A program made the translations under genes and the position numbers. A stretch of 64,000 nucleotides of DNA from Planctomycetaceae bacterium (lineage in GTDB: Bacteria > Planctomycetota > Phycisphaerae > Tepidisphaerales > Tepidisphaeraceae), in the NCBI GenBank assembly GCA_027487775.1, contig JAIYCY010000029.1, positions 124,001-188,000 of the forward strand, read 5' to 3'. Under the pieces are notes generated by a model. That model ran no database searches. It saw only the letters and a list, made by a program, of their open reading frames with translations, and was not told where the DNA came from. Below are positions 1 to 8,952 of this stretch, piece by piece (within the stretch, counting starts at the first letter, position 1; every line of letters begins with the position of its first letter).

Positions 1-561
1 GAGGCCGAGGCACGTGTGAAGTTGGCCGAGGTTCAGTATGGGCGTGAGAAGGCGAACTTTGACAAGGGCGTGAGTTCGGAGGGTTTGGTGCAGGAGCGTG
101 AGGCCGAGCTTTTGGTTGCGCAGGCCCGACTGGCGCAGGTTGAGCAGGAAGGCAGGATTGCCAGGGCGCAGCATTTCGCTCAATTGAAGCGGGTGGAGAA
201 GTACACGCGTCAGAGTCCGATCGACGGCATCATTCGTGAGATCACCCGCCGGGAGGGCGAGAACGTCGATGAGACCCGTCCGGTGCTGGAGATCGTCAGC
301 GTCGATCCGCTTTACATTGAGGTTCGTTTGGTTCCGAACGACGTTGTCCGAAAGCTCTCTGTCGGTCAGACGATCGACGTGCGATACGGCTCGGGCACAT
401 GGAAGTCGGCGACCGTCAATTTCATTGATCCGGTCGGTGATGCCCGCTCGGGGACTCGGTATTTCAGGCTGGAATTGCCGAATCCGGACAACGCTGAGAG
501 CATCGATGCGGGCGTGACGGTGGACGTTCGCGTTCCTGAAAGCCTGTTGGCGGGTTCGTGA
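1..561 (+). CDS. HlyD-family membrane fusion / periplasmic adaptor protein (5' end outside window)
   Basis: The frame is open from base 1, so the N-terminus lies upstream of the window. The first 70 or so residues are charged and heptad-like (KANFDKG, VQEREAELLVAQARL), as in the coiled-coil hairpin of HlyD/AcrA adaptors. After them come the second half of a lipoyl domain (SPIDGIIREITRREGENV) and a beta-barrel-like region (VDPLYIEVRLVPNDVVRKL). By family knowledge it would bridge an inner-membrane exporter to the periplasm or outer membrane. It is followed on the same strand by a second HlyD-containing gene, an M50-HlyD fusion and a SecA-like ATPase, so it is probably the first visible member of that cluster. 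No membrane anchor is visible in the retained part. Confidence 0.8.
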   Translation, partial: EAEARVKLAEVQYGREKANFDKGVSSEGLVQEREAELLVAQARLAQVEQEGRIARAQHFAQLKRVEKYTRQSPIDGIIREITRREGENVDETRPVLEIVSVDPLYIEVRLVPNDVVRKLSVGQTIDVRYGSGTWKSATVNFIDPVGDARSGTRYFRLELPNPDNAESIDAGVTVDVRVPESLLAGS

Positions 562-677
562 TAGAGGTCGGCGGTCCATGCGTTGAATAGTCGATGAGAG
601 CCAAGAAACGAAGGAATAGAGCCATCACGTTTTTTGAGTGCATCTGTGCGTGAGAGTTCTGCAGATTGGAGTCGTCC

Positions 678-2678
678 GTGTCGATCATTACTGACAGCAA
701 TAGCGAACGTCAGAGACAGCAGCGTCAGCAGCAGGAGCAGCAACAGATCGTGCAACGATCGCGTTGGCTGCAGAAGCTGCTTGCGCCGAATCCCGATATC
801 CGCGAGTTCCTCTCGGACATGGTTTACATTCAGGCGGTGACGGTAGCCGGGACGGAGGCGGCTGCGTTTTTGATTGAGCCGGGTCAGGAGAAGGATGAGA
901 TTCGGCTGGGCAATGTGGCACACATTCGCCCCGACCAGACGACCGAAGAGGTCAAGCAGCAGGCGCTCAAGGCGTTTGCGGACATCATTGGTGCGTGCGT
1001 GCGAGAGGGGAAGGATGGAGCGGTTGATGTAGGCAACGCCGATCTGAATGCCGAGTCGCAGTATTGCCTTGTGACGCTGCTTCGCACGGAGAACGGGCAG
1101 GTCGTCGGCGCGACTGCAGTGATCACGCGATGCCGGGACGAGTCGCGTGCGCGTCAGCGTTTGGAGCAGATGCAGCTTGTCGCAGGCTATTTCGATTTTT
1201 ATCTGCTTCGTCGCGGGACGGAGCAGCTTCGCGTCTCGGCGCAGAATCATCAGGACGTTCTGCAGTATGCCACCGCGCTGGGTACGGCGGAGGGATTTCA
1301 GAACGCGGTCAATAATCTTTGCAACGAGATCGCCGCCCGCACGGGAGCGACGCGTGTTTCGCTGGGCTGGGTGCAGGGGATCATCGCGCCCAAGATCAAG
1401 CTGAAAGGTCTTTCTCACACCGAGCAATTCGACAAGAAGCAAGAGATGAGCGTGCAGCTTGTGCGTGTGATGGAAGAGTGCTACGACCAGGAAGAAATTG
1501 TTCAGTACGACCCTACGGAAAAGGGCCTGATGAGCACCGCGAACGTCACGCGTGAGTCGGCGTCGTTAAGTCGCATGGAGGGTGGGACGCGGGTGACGAG
1601 TCTTCCGCTGCGTCGCAAGGGAGAAATCGTCGGCGTGATGACGCTGGAGTTTCCGCCGGAGAAGACTGCGAGCGACACCGAGGCGACCGGGCTTGCGGTT
1701 GCTGCCGAGTTGCTTGGTCCGCCGCTCTACGATCGCCATTACGCCGACCGGTGGCTGTTCACCAAGGCGGGGATTTCGACGCGTGACGCGCTCAAGATGC
1801 TTCTGGGGCCGAAGTATTGGCTAGCGAAGCTGCTCATTGCCTCTGCATTGATCGGCCTGTGGGTGCTGGGGGGAGCGCCTGTTCCGTTCTACAAGAACCT
1901 TTACGCGCCGATGCATTACGTCAAGGCGCCGTTCGCGTTCGCACCGATACAGAAGCGTCTGATTTCGATGCCCTTTGATGGGAAGCTTGTTCGCGTTCAT
2001 GTGTTGCCTGGCGCGGTCGTCGAAGAGGGTCAGTTGCTCGCCGAGCTTGATACGCGGGAGGTCGAAGCCAAGCGTATCGCCGCCATCGCGCAGCGCAACA
2101 AGGCCGAGAAGGAGATGCAGATCGCGCTCAATCAGCGTGACGAGAGCGGCCAGCCGCGCACAGCCGAAGCCAAGGTCAAGGAGCAGGACATGATCGCCGC
2201 GCAGGCGGAGATCGATCTTTACGACTCGCAGCTGCAAAAGAGCCGCATCGTTGCGACGATGGCGGGCGAAGTGTTGCAGCAGGACCTTCGCGAGCGGATC
2301 AACGACAATCTGAAGCAGGGCGATCAATTGTTTGAGATCGCGCCGATCGCAGGCAACCTCCGCATCGAAGCCCAGGTGACCGATCGTGACATCGAGCGTG
2401 TCATCGTCGGTCGGTCCGCCAGTTTCCGTACCAAGAGCCGGCCCGATCAGGAGTTTTCGTTCAAGGTCGAGCAGGTCGTCCCCGCCGCAAGGCCCGAACA
2501 GGGCAACAACGTGTATCTCGTCTACGGCTCGCTGGATTCGAACATCCCCGCCGACTCACAATCGACGTGGCGCCCCGGCATGAAGGGTGAGGTCGCCATC
2601 GAAGACGATCCCAAGCCGCTGCTGTGGCAATGGACCAAGCGCCTCGTCGAATGGGTGCGTCTGAAGCTCTGGATCTAA
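678..2678 (+). CDS. GAF domain - transmembrane - HlyD-type adaptor fusion protein
   Basis: About 666 residues. I chose GTG 678 because GGAG lies at 668-671; a TTG at 666 in the same frame is the alternative. The N-terminal ~375 residues are soluble, with a GAF-like module at about 195-350 (from TALGTAEGFQNAVNNL to a VGVMTLEF strand). A single hydrophobic segment at about 381-400 (LLIASALIGLWVLGG) follows. Then come a lipoyl half (FDGKLVRVHVLPGAVVEEGQ) near 432-460, a charged coiled coil to about 530 and a barrel domain. The topology suggests a cytoplasmic ligand- or signal-binding domain joined to a periplasmic adaptor, which is unusual for HlyD proteins. Its ligand is unknown. It sits between the truncated HlyD gene and the M50 fusion and is probably cotranscribed with them. 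Confidence 0.8.
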   Translation: MSIITDSNSERQRQQRQQQEQQQIVQRSRWLQKLLAPNPDIREFLSDMVYIQAVTVAGTEAAAFLIEPGQEKDEIRLGNVAHIRPDQTTEEVKQQALKAFADIIGACVREGKDGAVDVGNADLNAESQYCLVTLLRTENGQVVGATAVITRCRDESRARQRLEQMQLVAGYFDFYLLRRGTEQLRVSAQNHQDVLQYATALGTAEGFQNAVNNLCNEIAARTGATRVSLGWVQGIIAPKIKLKGLSHTEQFDKKQEMSVQLVRVMEECYDQEEIVQYDPTEKGLMSTANVTRESASLSRMEGGTRVTSLPLRRKGEIVGVMTLEFPPEKTASDTEATGLAVAAELLGPPLYDRHYADRWLFTKAGISTRDALKMLLGPKYWLAKLLIASALIGLWVLGGAPVPFYKNLYAPMHYVKAPFAFAPIQKRLISMPFDGKLVRVHVLPGAVVEEGQLLAELDTREVEAKRIAAIAQRNKAEKEMQIALNQRDESGQPRTAEAKVKEQDMIAAQAEIDLYDSQLQKSRIVATMAGEVLQQDLRERINDNLKQGDQLFEIAPIAGNLRIEAQVTDRDIERVIVGRSASFRTKSRPDQEFSFKVEQVVPAARPEQGNNVYLVYGSLDSNIPADSQSTWRPGMKGEVAIEDDPKPLLWQWTKRLVEWVRLKLWI

Positions 2679-2826
2679 AGCTCCGACCAACCTGGTCGCG
2701 CGTCGATGGATCGATCGATCACGAGGGGCAGGTTCAAGGTTCGGATCCCAAGACTCGAAGCAAAGGTTTGATCGTGAGTGGTAAGTGGTAAGTCGAATGG
2801 CTCGAATGACGGAATGGGTTTGAATC

Positions 2827-5022
2827 ATGACACTGCAACTACGTCCGACATTCAGTGAATCCTGGTACCGGGTGCAGTCGCTCAAGCCGCGACTCAGGCC
2901 CAGTGCGCAAGTGTCTCGTCAGCATTATCGAGGGGAGTTGTGGTACGTCGTGCGCGACCCCGCCGCGAATCAGTACCACCGACTGTCGGACGCGGCGTAT
3001 CAGTTCGTTGGGCTGCTCGACGGCACGCGCACGGTCGGCGAAGCTTGGGAACTGGTCGGCGGTCAACTCGCTGACGATGCCCCGACGCAACCCGAAGTGA
3101 TTCAGATTCTCTCGCAGCTTTATGCCGCCAATCTGATCGAGACCAACATTCCGCCCGATGCGACCGTCCTTTTGCGTCGGCACAAAAAGCAGCAGCTTCA
3201 AAAGGGCAAACAGCGTCTGATGAACCTGCTGTTTCCGCGCATCCCGCTTTGGGATCCGGACAACTTTCTTAAGACTTGGCGCGTTCTCAATCATGCCGTC
3301 TTCAGCCTTCCGGGCGCGATCATCTGGCTGATCGTGGTGGGTCTTGCCATCGCGGCGGTCGTGCCGCACTGGCAGCAGTTGATGGATCAGAGCAAGAAGA
3401 CGCTCTTTTTTCAGCTTTCGATCGAGAACGCGCTGTTGATGTATCTCGCCTTTGCGGTGATCAAGTTCATCCACGAACTCGGGCACGCTTTTTCATGTCG
3501 CCGGTTTGGAGGCGAAGTGCACGAGATGGGCATCATGTTTTTGGTGCTCTTCCCTGCGCCGTATGTCGATGCGTCGAGTGCGTGGAGTTTCCCGAACAAG
3601 TGGCAACGCATCCTCGTCGGCGGCGGGGGGATGGTCTTTGAGCTTTTCGTCGCGGCGATATGTGCGTTTGTGTGGGTTTGGACGAAAGACTCCGGTTCGT
3701 GGCTCAACACATTCATGTACAACATCATGCTCGTGGCCTCGGTGAGCACGGTGGTCTTTAACATCAACCCGCTTCTGCGCTATGACGGATACTACATGCT
3801 GAGCGATCTGCTGGAGATTCCGAATCTTCAGTTCCGCTCGCGTGAGTACAGCCTGAGCCTGATCAAGCGATTCATTTTCCGTGTCAAATGGAGTCAGCCG
3901 CTCCCCACGCCGTCCGCGAGGCCCTGGATGGTCGCATTCTTTGCGACAAGCGGTCCGTACCGGTTGTTCGTCGGATTCATGATCATGATTCTCGTGTTGT
4001 ATCAGCTTCCGCGCGAGGTGCAGATCATCGGTATCTTCATGGGCGTGGCGTCGCTGGTGATGTTCATTGGCGTGCCGATTTTCCAGTCGGTGAAATACCT
4101 CTTCACCGAGCCTGAACTGCATCGCAAGCGGCTGCGTGCGATCGCCATCAGTCTGTTGTTTGTGGCGGGTCTGGTGGGTCTGACCGGCATCTGGGGTCTG
4201 CCTGTGCGCGTGCGAGCCCAGGGTGTGGTGGATGCCGGCACCAAGTCGCTGATTTATCCCGCCCTGGCGGGTGGGGTGGTGAGTGAGGTCCGCGCCGGCG
4301 ACGGTCAGATGGTGGCTGCCGGTGATGTGATTGTGATTGCGCGGAATGAGGAGCTGGAAGCCCGCGTCGTGGGACTTCGTGCGCAACTCGAGGGCGCACG
4401 CGTCCAGCTGCGCAGCGCGATCGCGGACGACCCCGCCGAGGTCGGTCGCCTTCGCGAGCAGATCGCGGCGATTGAGAAGCGATTGGAGACGGATGAAAAG
4501 AGTCTTGCCGATTTGACGATTCGCACGCCGATCGCAGGTCGTTTGATCGCACCCGGGCTGAAGAACACGATCGGCACCTGGCTGCAGCCGGGTCGACCGA
4601 TCGGCGAGGTGTTCGACGAATCGACGCTGATGGTGTACGCCGCCGTCAATCAGAATGATCACGGTCGACTCACGCGTGATCCGACGTCGCATGAGACTGA
4701 GGTGCGGCTGCTTTCGGATTTGTTCAATCCGATCACGATTGCGTCCAGCGATACGTTCGTCGCATCGCGAGCCCTGAGTGAAGTCCGCAACCCGGCGATG
4801 ACGGTGACCGCCGGCGGTGAGATCGCGCCCGATCCCTCCGACCCCAGTGGAAGAAAGGTCGCCGACACGGTCTTTGAGCTGCAGGCCAAACTTCCGTCCA
4901 CCGCGACCTATTTGCCTGGTCAGCGGGCGTGGGTTCGCGTCACGGTAGCCGATCGGCAGTCACTCTTGATGCAAGGCTACATCAAGGTTCGTCAGCTCAT
5001 TCTGCAAACGCAGTCGAACTAG
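2827..5022 (+). CDS. PqqD-like / site-2 protease (M50) / HlyD fusion membrane protein
   Basis: 731 residues. Residues about 25-105 resemble a PqqD-type peptide-binding winged helix (NQYHRLSDAAYQFVGLLDG). Several membrane segments follow, the first near 160-180, carrying the M50 metalloprotease motif HELGH at 216-220 and the second motif NPLLRYDG at 314-321, so the zinc ligands H216, H220 and D320 all appear present. More TM helices lie near 375-460, then a periplasmic lipoyl/coiled-coil/barrel HlyD module from about 465 to the end. M50 proteases cleave within the membrane, and PqqD domains recognise leader peptides in RiPP systems. The fusion suggests capture, processing and hand-over of a peptide or protein for export (inference). 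No substrate gene is recognisable in the window. Confidence 0.85.
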   Translation: MTLQLRPTFSESWYRVQSLKPRLRPSAQVSRQHYRGELWYVVRDPAANQYHRLSDAAYQFVGLLDGTRTVGEAWELVGGQLADDAPTQPEVIQILSQLYAANLIETNIPPDATVLLRRHKKQQLQKGKQRLMNLLFPRIPLWDPDNFLKTWRVLNHAVFSLPGAIIWLIVVGLAIAAVVPHWQQLMDQSKKTLFFQLSIENALLMYLAFAVIKFIHELGHAFSCRRFGGEVHEMGIMFLVLFPAPYVDASSAWSFPNKWQRILVGGGGMVFELFVAAICAFVWVWTKDSGSWLNTFMYNIMLVASVSTVVFNINPLLRYDGYYMLSDLLEIPNLQFRSREYSLSLIKRFIFRVKWSQPLPTPSARPWMVAFFATSGPYRLFVGFMIMILVLYQLPREVQIIGIFMGVASLVMFIGVPIFQSVKYLFTEPELHRKRLRAIAISLLFVAGLVGLTGIWGLPVRVRAQGVVDAGTKSLIYPALAGGVVSEVRAGDGQMVAAGDVIVIARNEELEARVVGLRAQLEGARVQLRSAIADDPAEVGRLREQIAAIEKRLETDEKSLADLTIRTPIAGRLIAPGLKNTIGTWLQPGRPIGEVFDESTLMVYAAVNQNDHGRLTRDPTSHETEVRLLSDLFNPITIASSDTFVASRALSEVRNPAMTVTAGGEIAPDPSDPSGRKVADTVFELQAKLPSTATYLPGQRAWVRVTVADRQSLLMQGYIKVRQLILQTQSN

Positions 5023-5119
5023 GGCTGGCGTCATTTTTCGGGTTTGGGATCGTTGGTTGGTTTTTGGTTTGCCGCGTTTGGTTTTTTGTTGAGTTCCTGA
5101 CTTTTTTTCGAATCTTTCC

Positions 5120-7114
5120 ATGTCAACGATTGCCAACGAAATCTACACGGTCTTTGATGCCCGTCGCGTCAAGACGCCGGAGCTGAAGAACGTCGATTTG
5201 GCCGTCAATGCGATTGTCGGGCTGTTTAAGAATCGGATTCCGCGTTTGCCGGCGTATCGACGTCGTGCGGCGCGGATCGAGGCGATGGAGCCGGAGGTTC
5301 AGTCGTTGTCGGATGCCGGTCTGCGTGAAGAGATCGAGAAGCTGAAGGCTGAGGCGAAGCTTGGGAACCTGGACACGAGCAGCTTCGCGGGCAAAACGCG
5401 CCGCCGTCAGACGGATCGCGCCGCCGCCGACGCGTTGATGAATCGGGGTTTTGCGTTGATTCGCGAGGCTTCAAAGCGTTCGCTGGGCAAGCGTCCGTTT
5501 GCGGTTCAGTTGATGGGCGCGATGGCGATCGTGGACGGATTCGTCATCGAGATGGCCACCGGCGAGGGCAAGACGCTGACCGCCGCGCTGGCGTCGACGT
5601 TGCTCGCATGGAGCGGTCGCCCGGTGCATGTCATTACCGTGAACGACTATCTGGTCGCGCGTGACGCGGAGCTGAATCGCCCGTTGTTTGAGATGTGCGG
5701 CGTGACGGTCGGCCACGTCGTCCACGAAACCGATCAGCATGAGCGTCTCGACATGTATCGACGCGGAGTGGTGTATGTCACGAGCAAGGAATTGGTCGCC
5801 GACTTTCTGCGTGATCAGATCATGATGGGTGCGATGCGTTCAAGCACGCAGACCGTCGTGGGCATGATGCTAGGACAATCCATCCGCTCGCGCATGCTGG
5901 TGCCTGGCCTTTTCCGTACGATAGCCGACGAGGCGGACAGCCTGCTGATCGACGAAGCGGTGACGCCATTGATCATCAGTAACAGTCCGAACGACGAGCC
6001 CAACACCGATCGCTATCGTCGTGCCGATGCACTGGCGAGGAAGCTTGTGATCCATCGCGATTTCACGGTGGATCGTACGGTGCGTAGCGTCGATCTGACT
6101 GAGCGAGGCAAGGAGCGTCTCGAAGAGCTCGCCGCCGAGGAGGGCGGTGGATTCTGGGCGGGTGCGAGGCGTCGTGAGGAGTTGGTGACGCAGGCGCTTG
6201 TGGCGCTCAATTGTTTTCACCTTGATGAGCATTACATGATCACGCCGGAGGGCAAGATCGTGATCATCGACGAGTTTACCGGCCGCGTGATGGCGGATCG
6301 TTCTTGGCGTCACGGCTTGCATCAGGCGATCGAGATCAAGGAAGCGCAGAAGGTGACGAGCGACAAGGAGAATCTCGCGCGGATCAGCTTCCAGAAATTC
6401 TTTAGGCAGTATCCGAGCATGGCGGGGATGACTGGTACCGTGTGGGAGAGTCGCGGGGAGATGTGGCAGATTTATCGTCGCGCGCTGGTTCGTATTCCGA
6501 CGAATCGTCCGTGCATACGCAAGTTGCTTCCGACGCGGATGTTTTCGACGGGGGATGCGAAGTGGGATGCGGTGGTGGAGCGTGTGAAGGAGATTCACAA
6601 GACGGGCGCCCCGATTCTGATCGGCACGCGAAGCGTTTGGGCGAGCGAAGAGGTGAGCAAGCGATTGACCGCCGCCGGGCTTGTGCATCGGGTGCTCAAC
6701 GCGCGTCAGGACGCAGAAGAGGCCAACATCATCGCCGAAGCGGGCCAGCTCGGCCGGATCACGGTGGCAACGAACATGGCGGGTCGTGGCACGGACATTT
6801 TGCTGGGGCGTGGGGTGGTCGAGTTGGGCGGTCTGCACGTGATTGCGACAGAGCCGCATGGTTCGGGTCGAATCGACCGACAGCTTTTCGGGCGAGCCGG
6901 CCGTCAGGGTGATCCGGGTTGCGCGCAGATGTTTGCGAGCATCGAAGACGATTTGTTCAATCGCAACGCGCGATTCGTGCGAAGATTCTGGCGATTCGTC
7001 GGCGCTAATCGCCTGATTCGCTGGGCGCAATGGAAGGCCGATCATCTGGCGCGTTTTAACCGCAAACAGGTTCTCCGCGCAGACGACTGGATGGACCAGA
7101 GCCTGCCTTTCTAG
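5120..7114 (+). CDS. SecA-like ATPase, C-terminally shortened paralogue
   Basis: 664 residues against roughly 830-930 for housekeeping SecA. Clear SecA motifs: Walker A region MATGEGKT at 145-152, ITVNDYLVARDAE, the DEAD-type Walker B box at 270-273 followed by SLLIDEAVTPLIIS, AGMTGTVW, TNMAGRGTDILLGRG near 550 and GRAGRQGDPG near 592. The protein stops at RADDWMDQ, which matches the early helical scaffold (DDV/M region) of SecA. The rest of the scaffold with the two-helix finger, the helical wing and the zinc-binding tail are absent. It starts 97 bp after the M50-HlyD gene on the same strand. It is therefore probably a dedicated motor of this cluster rather than the general secretion ATPase. 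No convincing ribosome-binding site precedes the ATG. Confidence 0.88.
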   Translation: MSTIANEIYTVFDARRVKTPELKNVDLAVNAIVGLFKNRIPRLPAYRRRAARIEAMEPEVQSLSDAGLREEIEKLKAEAKLGNLDTSSFAGKTRRRQTDRAAADALMNRGFALIREASKRSLGKRPFAVQLMGAMAIVDGFVIEMATGEGKTLTAALASTLLAWSGRPVHVITVNDYLVARDAELNRPLFEMCGVTVGHVVHETDQHERLDMYRRGVVYVTSKELVADFLRDQIMMGAMRSSTQTVVGMMLGQSIRSRMLVPGLFRTIADEADSLLIDEAVTPLIISNSPNDEPNTDRYRRADALARKLVIHRDFTVDRTVRSVDLTERGKERLEELAAEEGGGFWAGARRREELVTQALVALNCFHLDEHYMITPEGKIVIIDEFTGRVMADRSWRHGLHQAIEIKEAQKVTSDKENLARISFQKFFRQYPSMAGMTGTVWESRGEMWQIYRRALVRIPTNRPCIRKLLPTRMFSTGDAKWDAVVERVKEIHKTGAPILIGTRSVWASEEVSKRLTAAGLVHRVLNARQDAEEANIIAEAGQLGRITVATNMAGRGTDILLGRGVVELGGLHVIATEPHGSGRIDRQLFGRAGRQGDPGCAQMFASIEDDLFNRNARFVRRFWRFVGANRLIRWAQWKADHLARFNRKQVLRADDWMDQSLPF

Positions 7115-7301
7115 GCCGGCAGTCATCTTCGAAAGTCATCGCCGCAAGGGTGAGTTTGCGGTTGATTATTCAACGGTAGACCTTCAATCGACAGGCACTG
7201 CGTCCGTAGAAATCTCGTGCAGATTTACCGTTTCGCGCAGGTCTTCATTTTCGCCTGGACTTCTCCGCCACGCGTGGACGTGTCCGCTTTGGTTCTGTCG
7301 A

Positions 7302-7976
7302 TCAGTTCATGGTCTCTTCGGTCGGAGCCGCGGGGGCGGGCTCTTCGGTGGGGGAGACGGCGCCTTGCTGGGCTTCGGGGATGTCATTTGGCGTGCCTTC
7401 CTGGGAGGAGACACCGTTTTCGATGGGAGCGACTTCGGCCGACATGGCGCCGGTTGAACCGGCATCGGCGGGGTTCGGATCGACCATTTCGGCGGTCACA
7501 GGCGCGGGGGAGTCGCTAGTGTTGTCTGCGTTGACTGCACCAACGGGCAGGATGGGGTTCATGGTGTGGCTTGGGACGAAGACGACGCCTTCGTATTTGC
7601 GTTCGCCGCGTTCTGCGAATGCGGTGAACGGGCTGGTGACGAGGTTGGCAAAGAAGATGCCGAAGTCAGAGACGTAGTAGGCGGACGAATCCATGTAGCG
7701 TTTGGATTCGTATCGGAACGTTGGCGTTCCGGCGATTGCTCCGCCGTCGGAAAAGAGTGCGACGCTCTGATCAAACCCGCGTTGGATGGTAGCCTCGTCC
7801 GCGACGGGTCCGGCCAGATCCTGATCGGCGGTTGTCATGGATGTTCGATTTGCGCAACCTGTTCCGAGCATGAGGACTGATGCCGTGCTCAAGGCCCACC
7901 ATGCCGGTGCCATCGTTGCCCAGAATCCGCCCCGGCCCGTCGATGTCGCGTTGGTCGTCGTCATGATAAATCCCAT
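7302..7976 (-). CDS. putative lipoprotein of unknown function
   Basis: About 224 residues from ATG 7976. ATG 7964 (GGGA six bases upstream) and ATG 8009 are alternatives. A hydrophobic stretch ends in the lipobox-like LMLGTGCAN, so the mature protein is probably lipid-anchored in the periplasm. The central region (VALFSDGGAIAGTPTFRYES, then VSDFGIFFANLVTSP) matches no family I recognise. The last 90 residues are rich in Pro, Ala and Glu and look disordered. It lies convergent to the SecA-like gene and divergent from the sugar-nucleotide trio, and belongs clearly to neither. Confidence 0.65.
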   Translation of the reverse strand: MGFIMTTTNATSTGRGGFWATMAPAWWALSTASVLMLGTGCANRTSMTTADQDLAGPVADEATIQRGFDQSVALFSDGGAIAGTPTFRYESKRYMDSSAYYVSDFGIFFANLVTSPFTAFAERGERKYEGVVFVPSHTMNPILPVGAVNADNTSDSPAPVTAEMVDPNPADAGSTGAMSAEVAPIENGVSSQEGTPNDIPEAQQGAVSPTEEPAPAAPTEETMN

Positions 7977-8073
7977 GTTTGCTTTTCGGCTTCTTTCGTC
8001 AATCGGCATGAAACCGTCTGGGTAAGCCTACGTCAATTCAAGTTATCGGGCCAGTCGAACCGATGCTCAATCC

Positions 8074-8910
8074 GTGAGCCCCTCATCGAACCGCTCTCGT
8101 TCCGCCGACGTCCCATCGTACCGCCTTTGCGCGATTGTGCCGATGCGGCATGATTCCAAGCGAGTCGTCGGGAAGAACTACCGCACATTCGGCAACGCAC
8201 CGCTTTATCACCACATTCTACGCACGCTGCTGAGCTGTCCGTCGATCGATCGGATTGTGGTCGACACCGACAGTCCGGTCGTCCGGCGTGGCGTGGAAAA
8301 GACTTTCCCTGGGATTCTGGTTCTGGATCGTCCCGAGCATCTGCGTGACGACCACACGCCGATGAACGATGTGCTCCTGCACACGATCGACCAAGTGCCC
8401 GCCGATCTGTATCTGCAGACGCATTCGACCAATCCGCTGTTGACGAGTGAAACCATCGAGACCGCGATCGCGACGTATCGTGCGTGTTCGAGTTCTGTGT
8501 CATGCAATCGGTGCGACTCGCTTTTCGGGGTGACACGATTGCAGCAGCGTCTTTGGACGCGCGACGGTCGGCCGGTGAATCATGATCCGAGTCAGTTGAT
8601 TCGGACGCAGGATCTCGAGCCGCTCTTTGTTGATAATTCGTGTATTTACATTTTTGGTGCTGAGACTTTGCGCGCCGGCAAGTCACGCATCGGGCCGGCG
8701 GCGCGGGTGTTTGAGATCGACCGCCTCGAAGCCCTCGACATCGACGAGGAGGCTGACTGGATCATCGCCGAGACGCTGTGGAAGTCGCGTTCGAACGAGG
8801 CTGCTGAGCCCCGTCAACCCGTGGAAGCTGAGTCCGTGTCAGAGGAAGTCGTGTCGGTCAAACCCTCAAAGTCTCCGCGGAAGCGTGGCAATTCGAGGCG
8901 TGCGGCGTGA
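8074..8910 (+). CDS. acylneuraminate cytidylyltransferase family protein
   Basis: 278 residues from GTG 8074. The N-terminal segment LCAIVPMRHDSKRVVGKNY is the nucleotide-binding signature of the NeuA/KdsB cytidylyltransferases, which join CMP to a nonulosonic or keto-deoxy sugar. Further family features are IDRIVVDTDSP and YLQTHSTNPLL. The C-terminal ~40 residues are a charged, probably disordered tail. It is followed within about 40 bp by a hydroxyacid-dehydrogenase-like gene and then an SDR gene, all in the same direction, so a surface-sugar or modified acid pathway is likely. Whether the true substrate is sialic, legionaminic or another acid cannot be told from the sequence. Confidence 0.82.
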   Translation: MSPSSNRSRSADVPSYRLCAIVPMRHDSKRVVGKNYRTFGNAPLYHHILRTLLSCPSIDRIVVDTDSPVVRRGVEKTFPGILVLDRPEHLRDDHTPMNDVLLHTIDQVPADLYLQTHSTNPLLTSETIETAIATYRACSSSVSCNRCDSLFGVTRLQQRLWTRDGRPVNHDPSQLIRTQDLEPLFVDNSCIYIFGAETLRAGKSRIGPAARVFEIDRLEALDIDEEADWIIAETLWKSRSNEAAEPRQPVEAESVSEEVVSVKPSKSPRKRGNSRRAA

Positions 8911-8952
8911 GCCGGATGGGGTATCGGTGTTTTGAAGGAGGATCAAGAGCCC

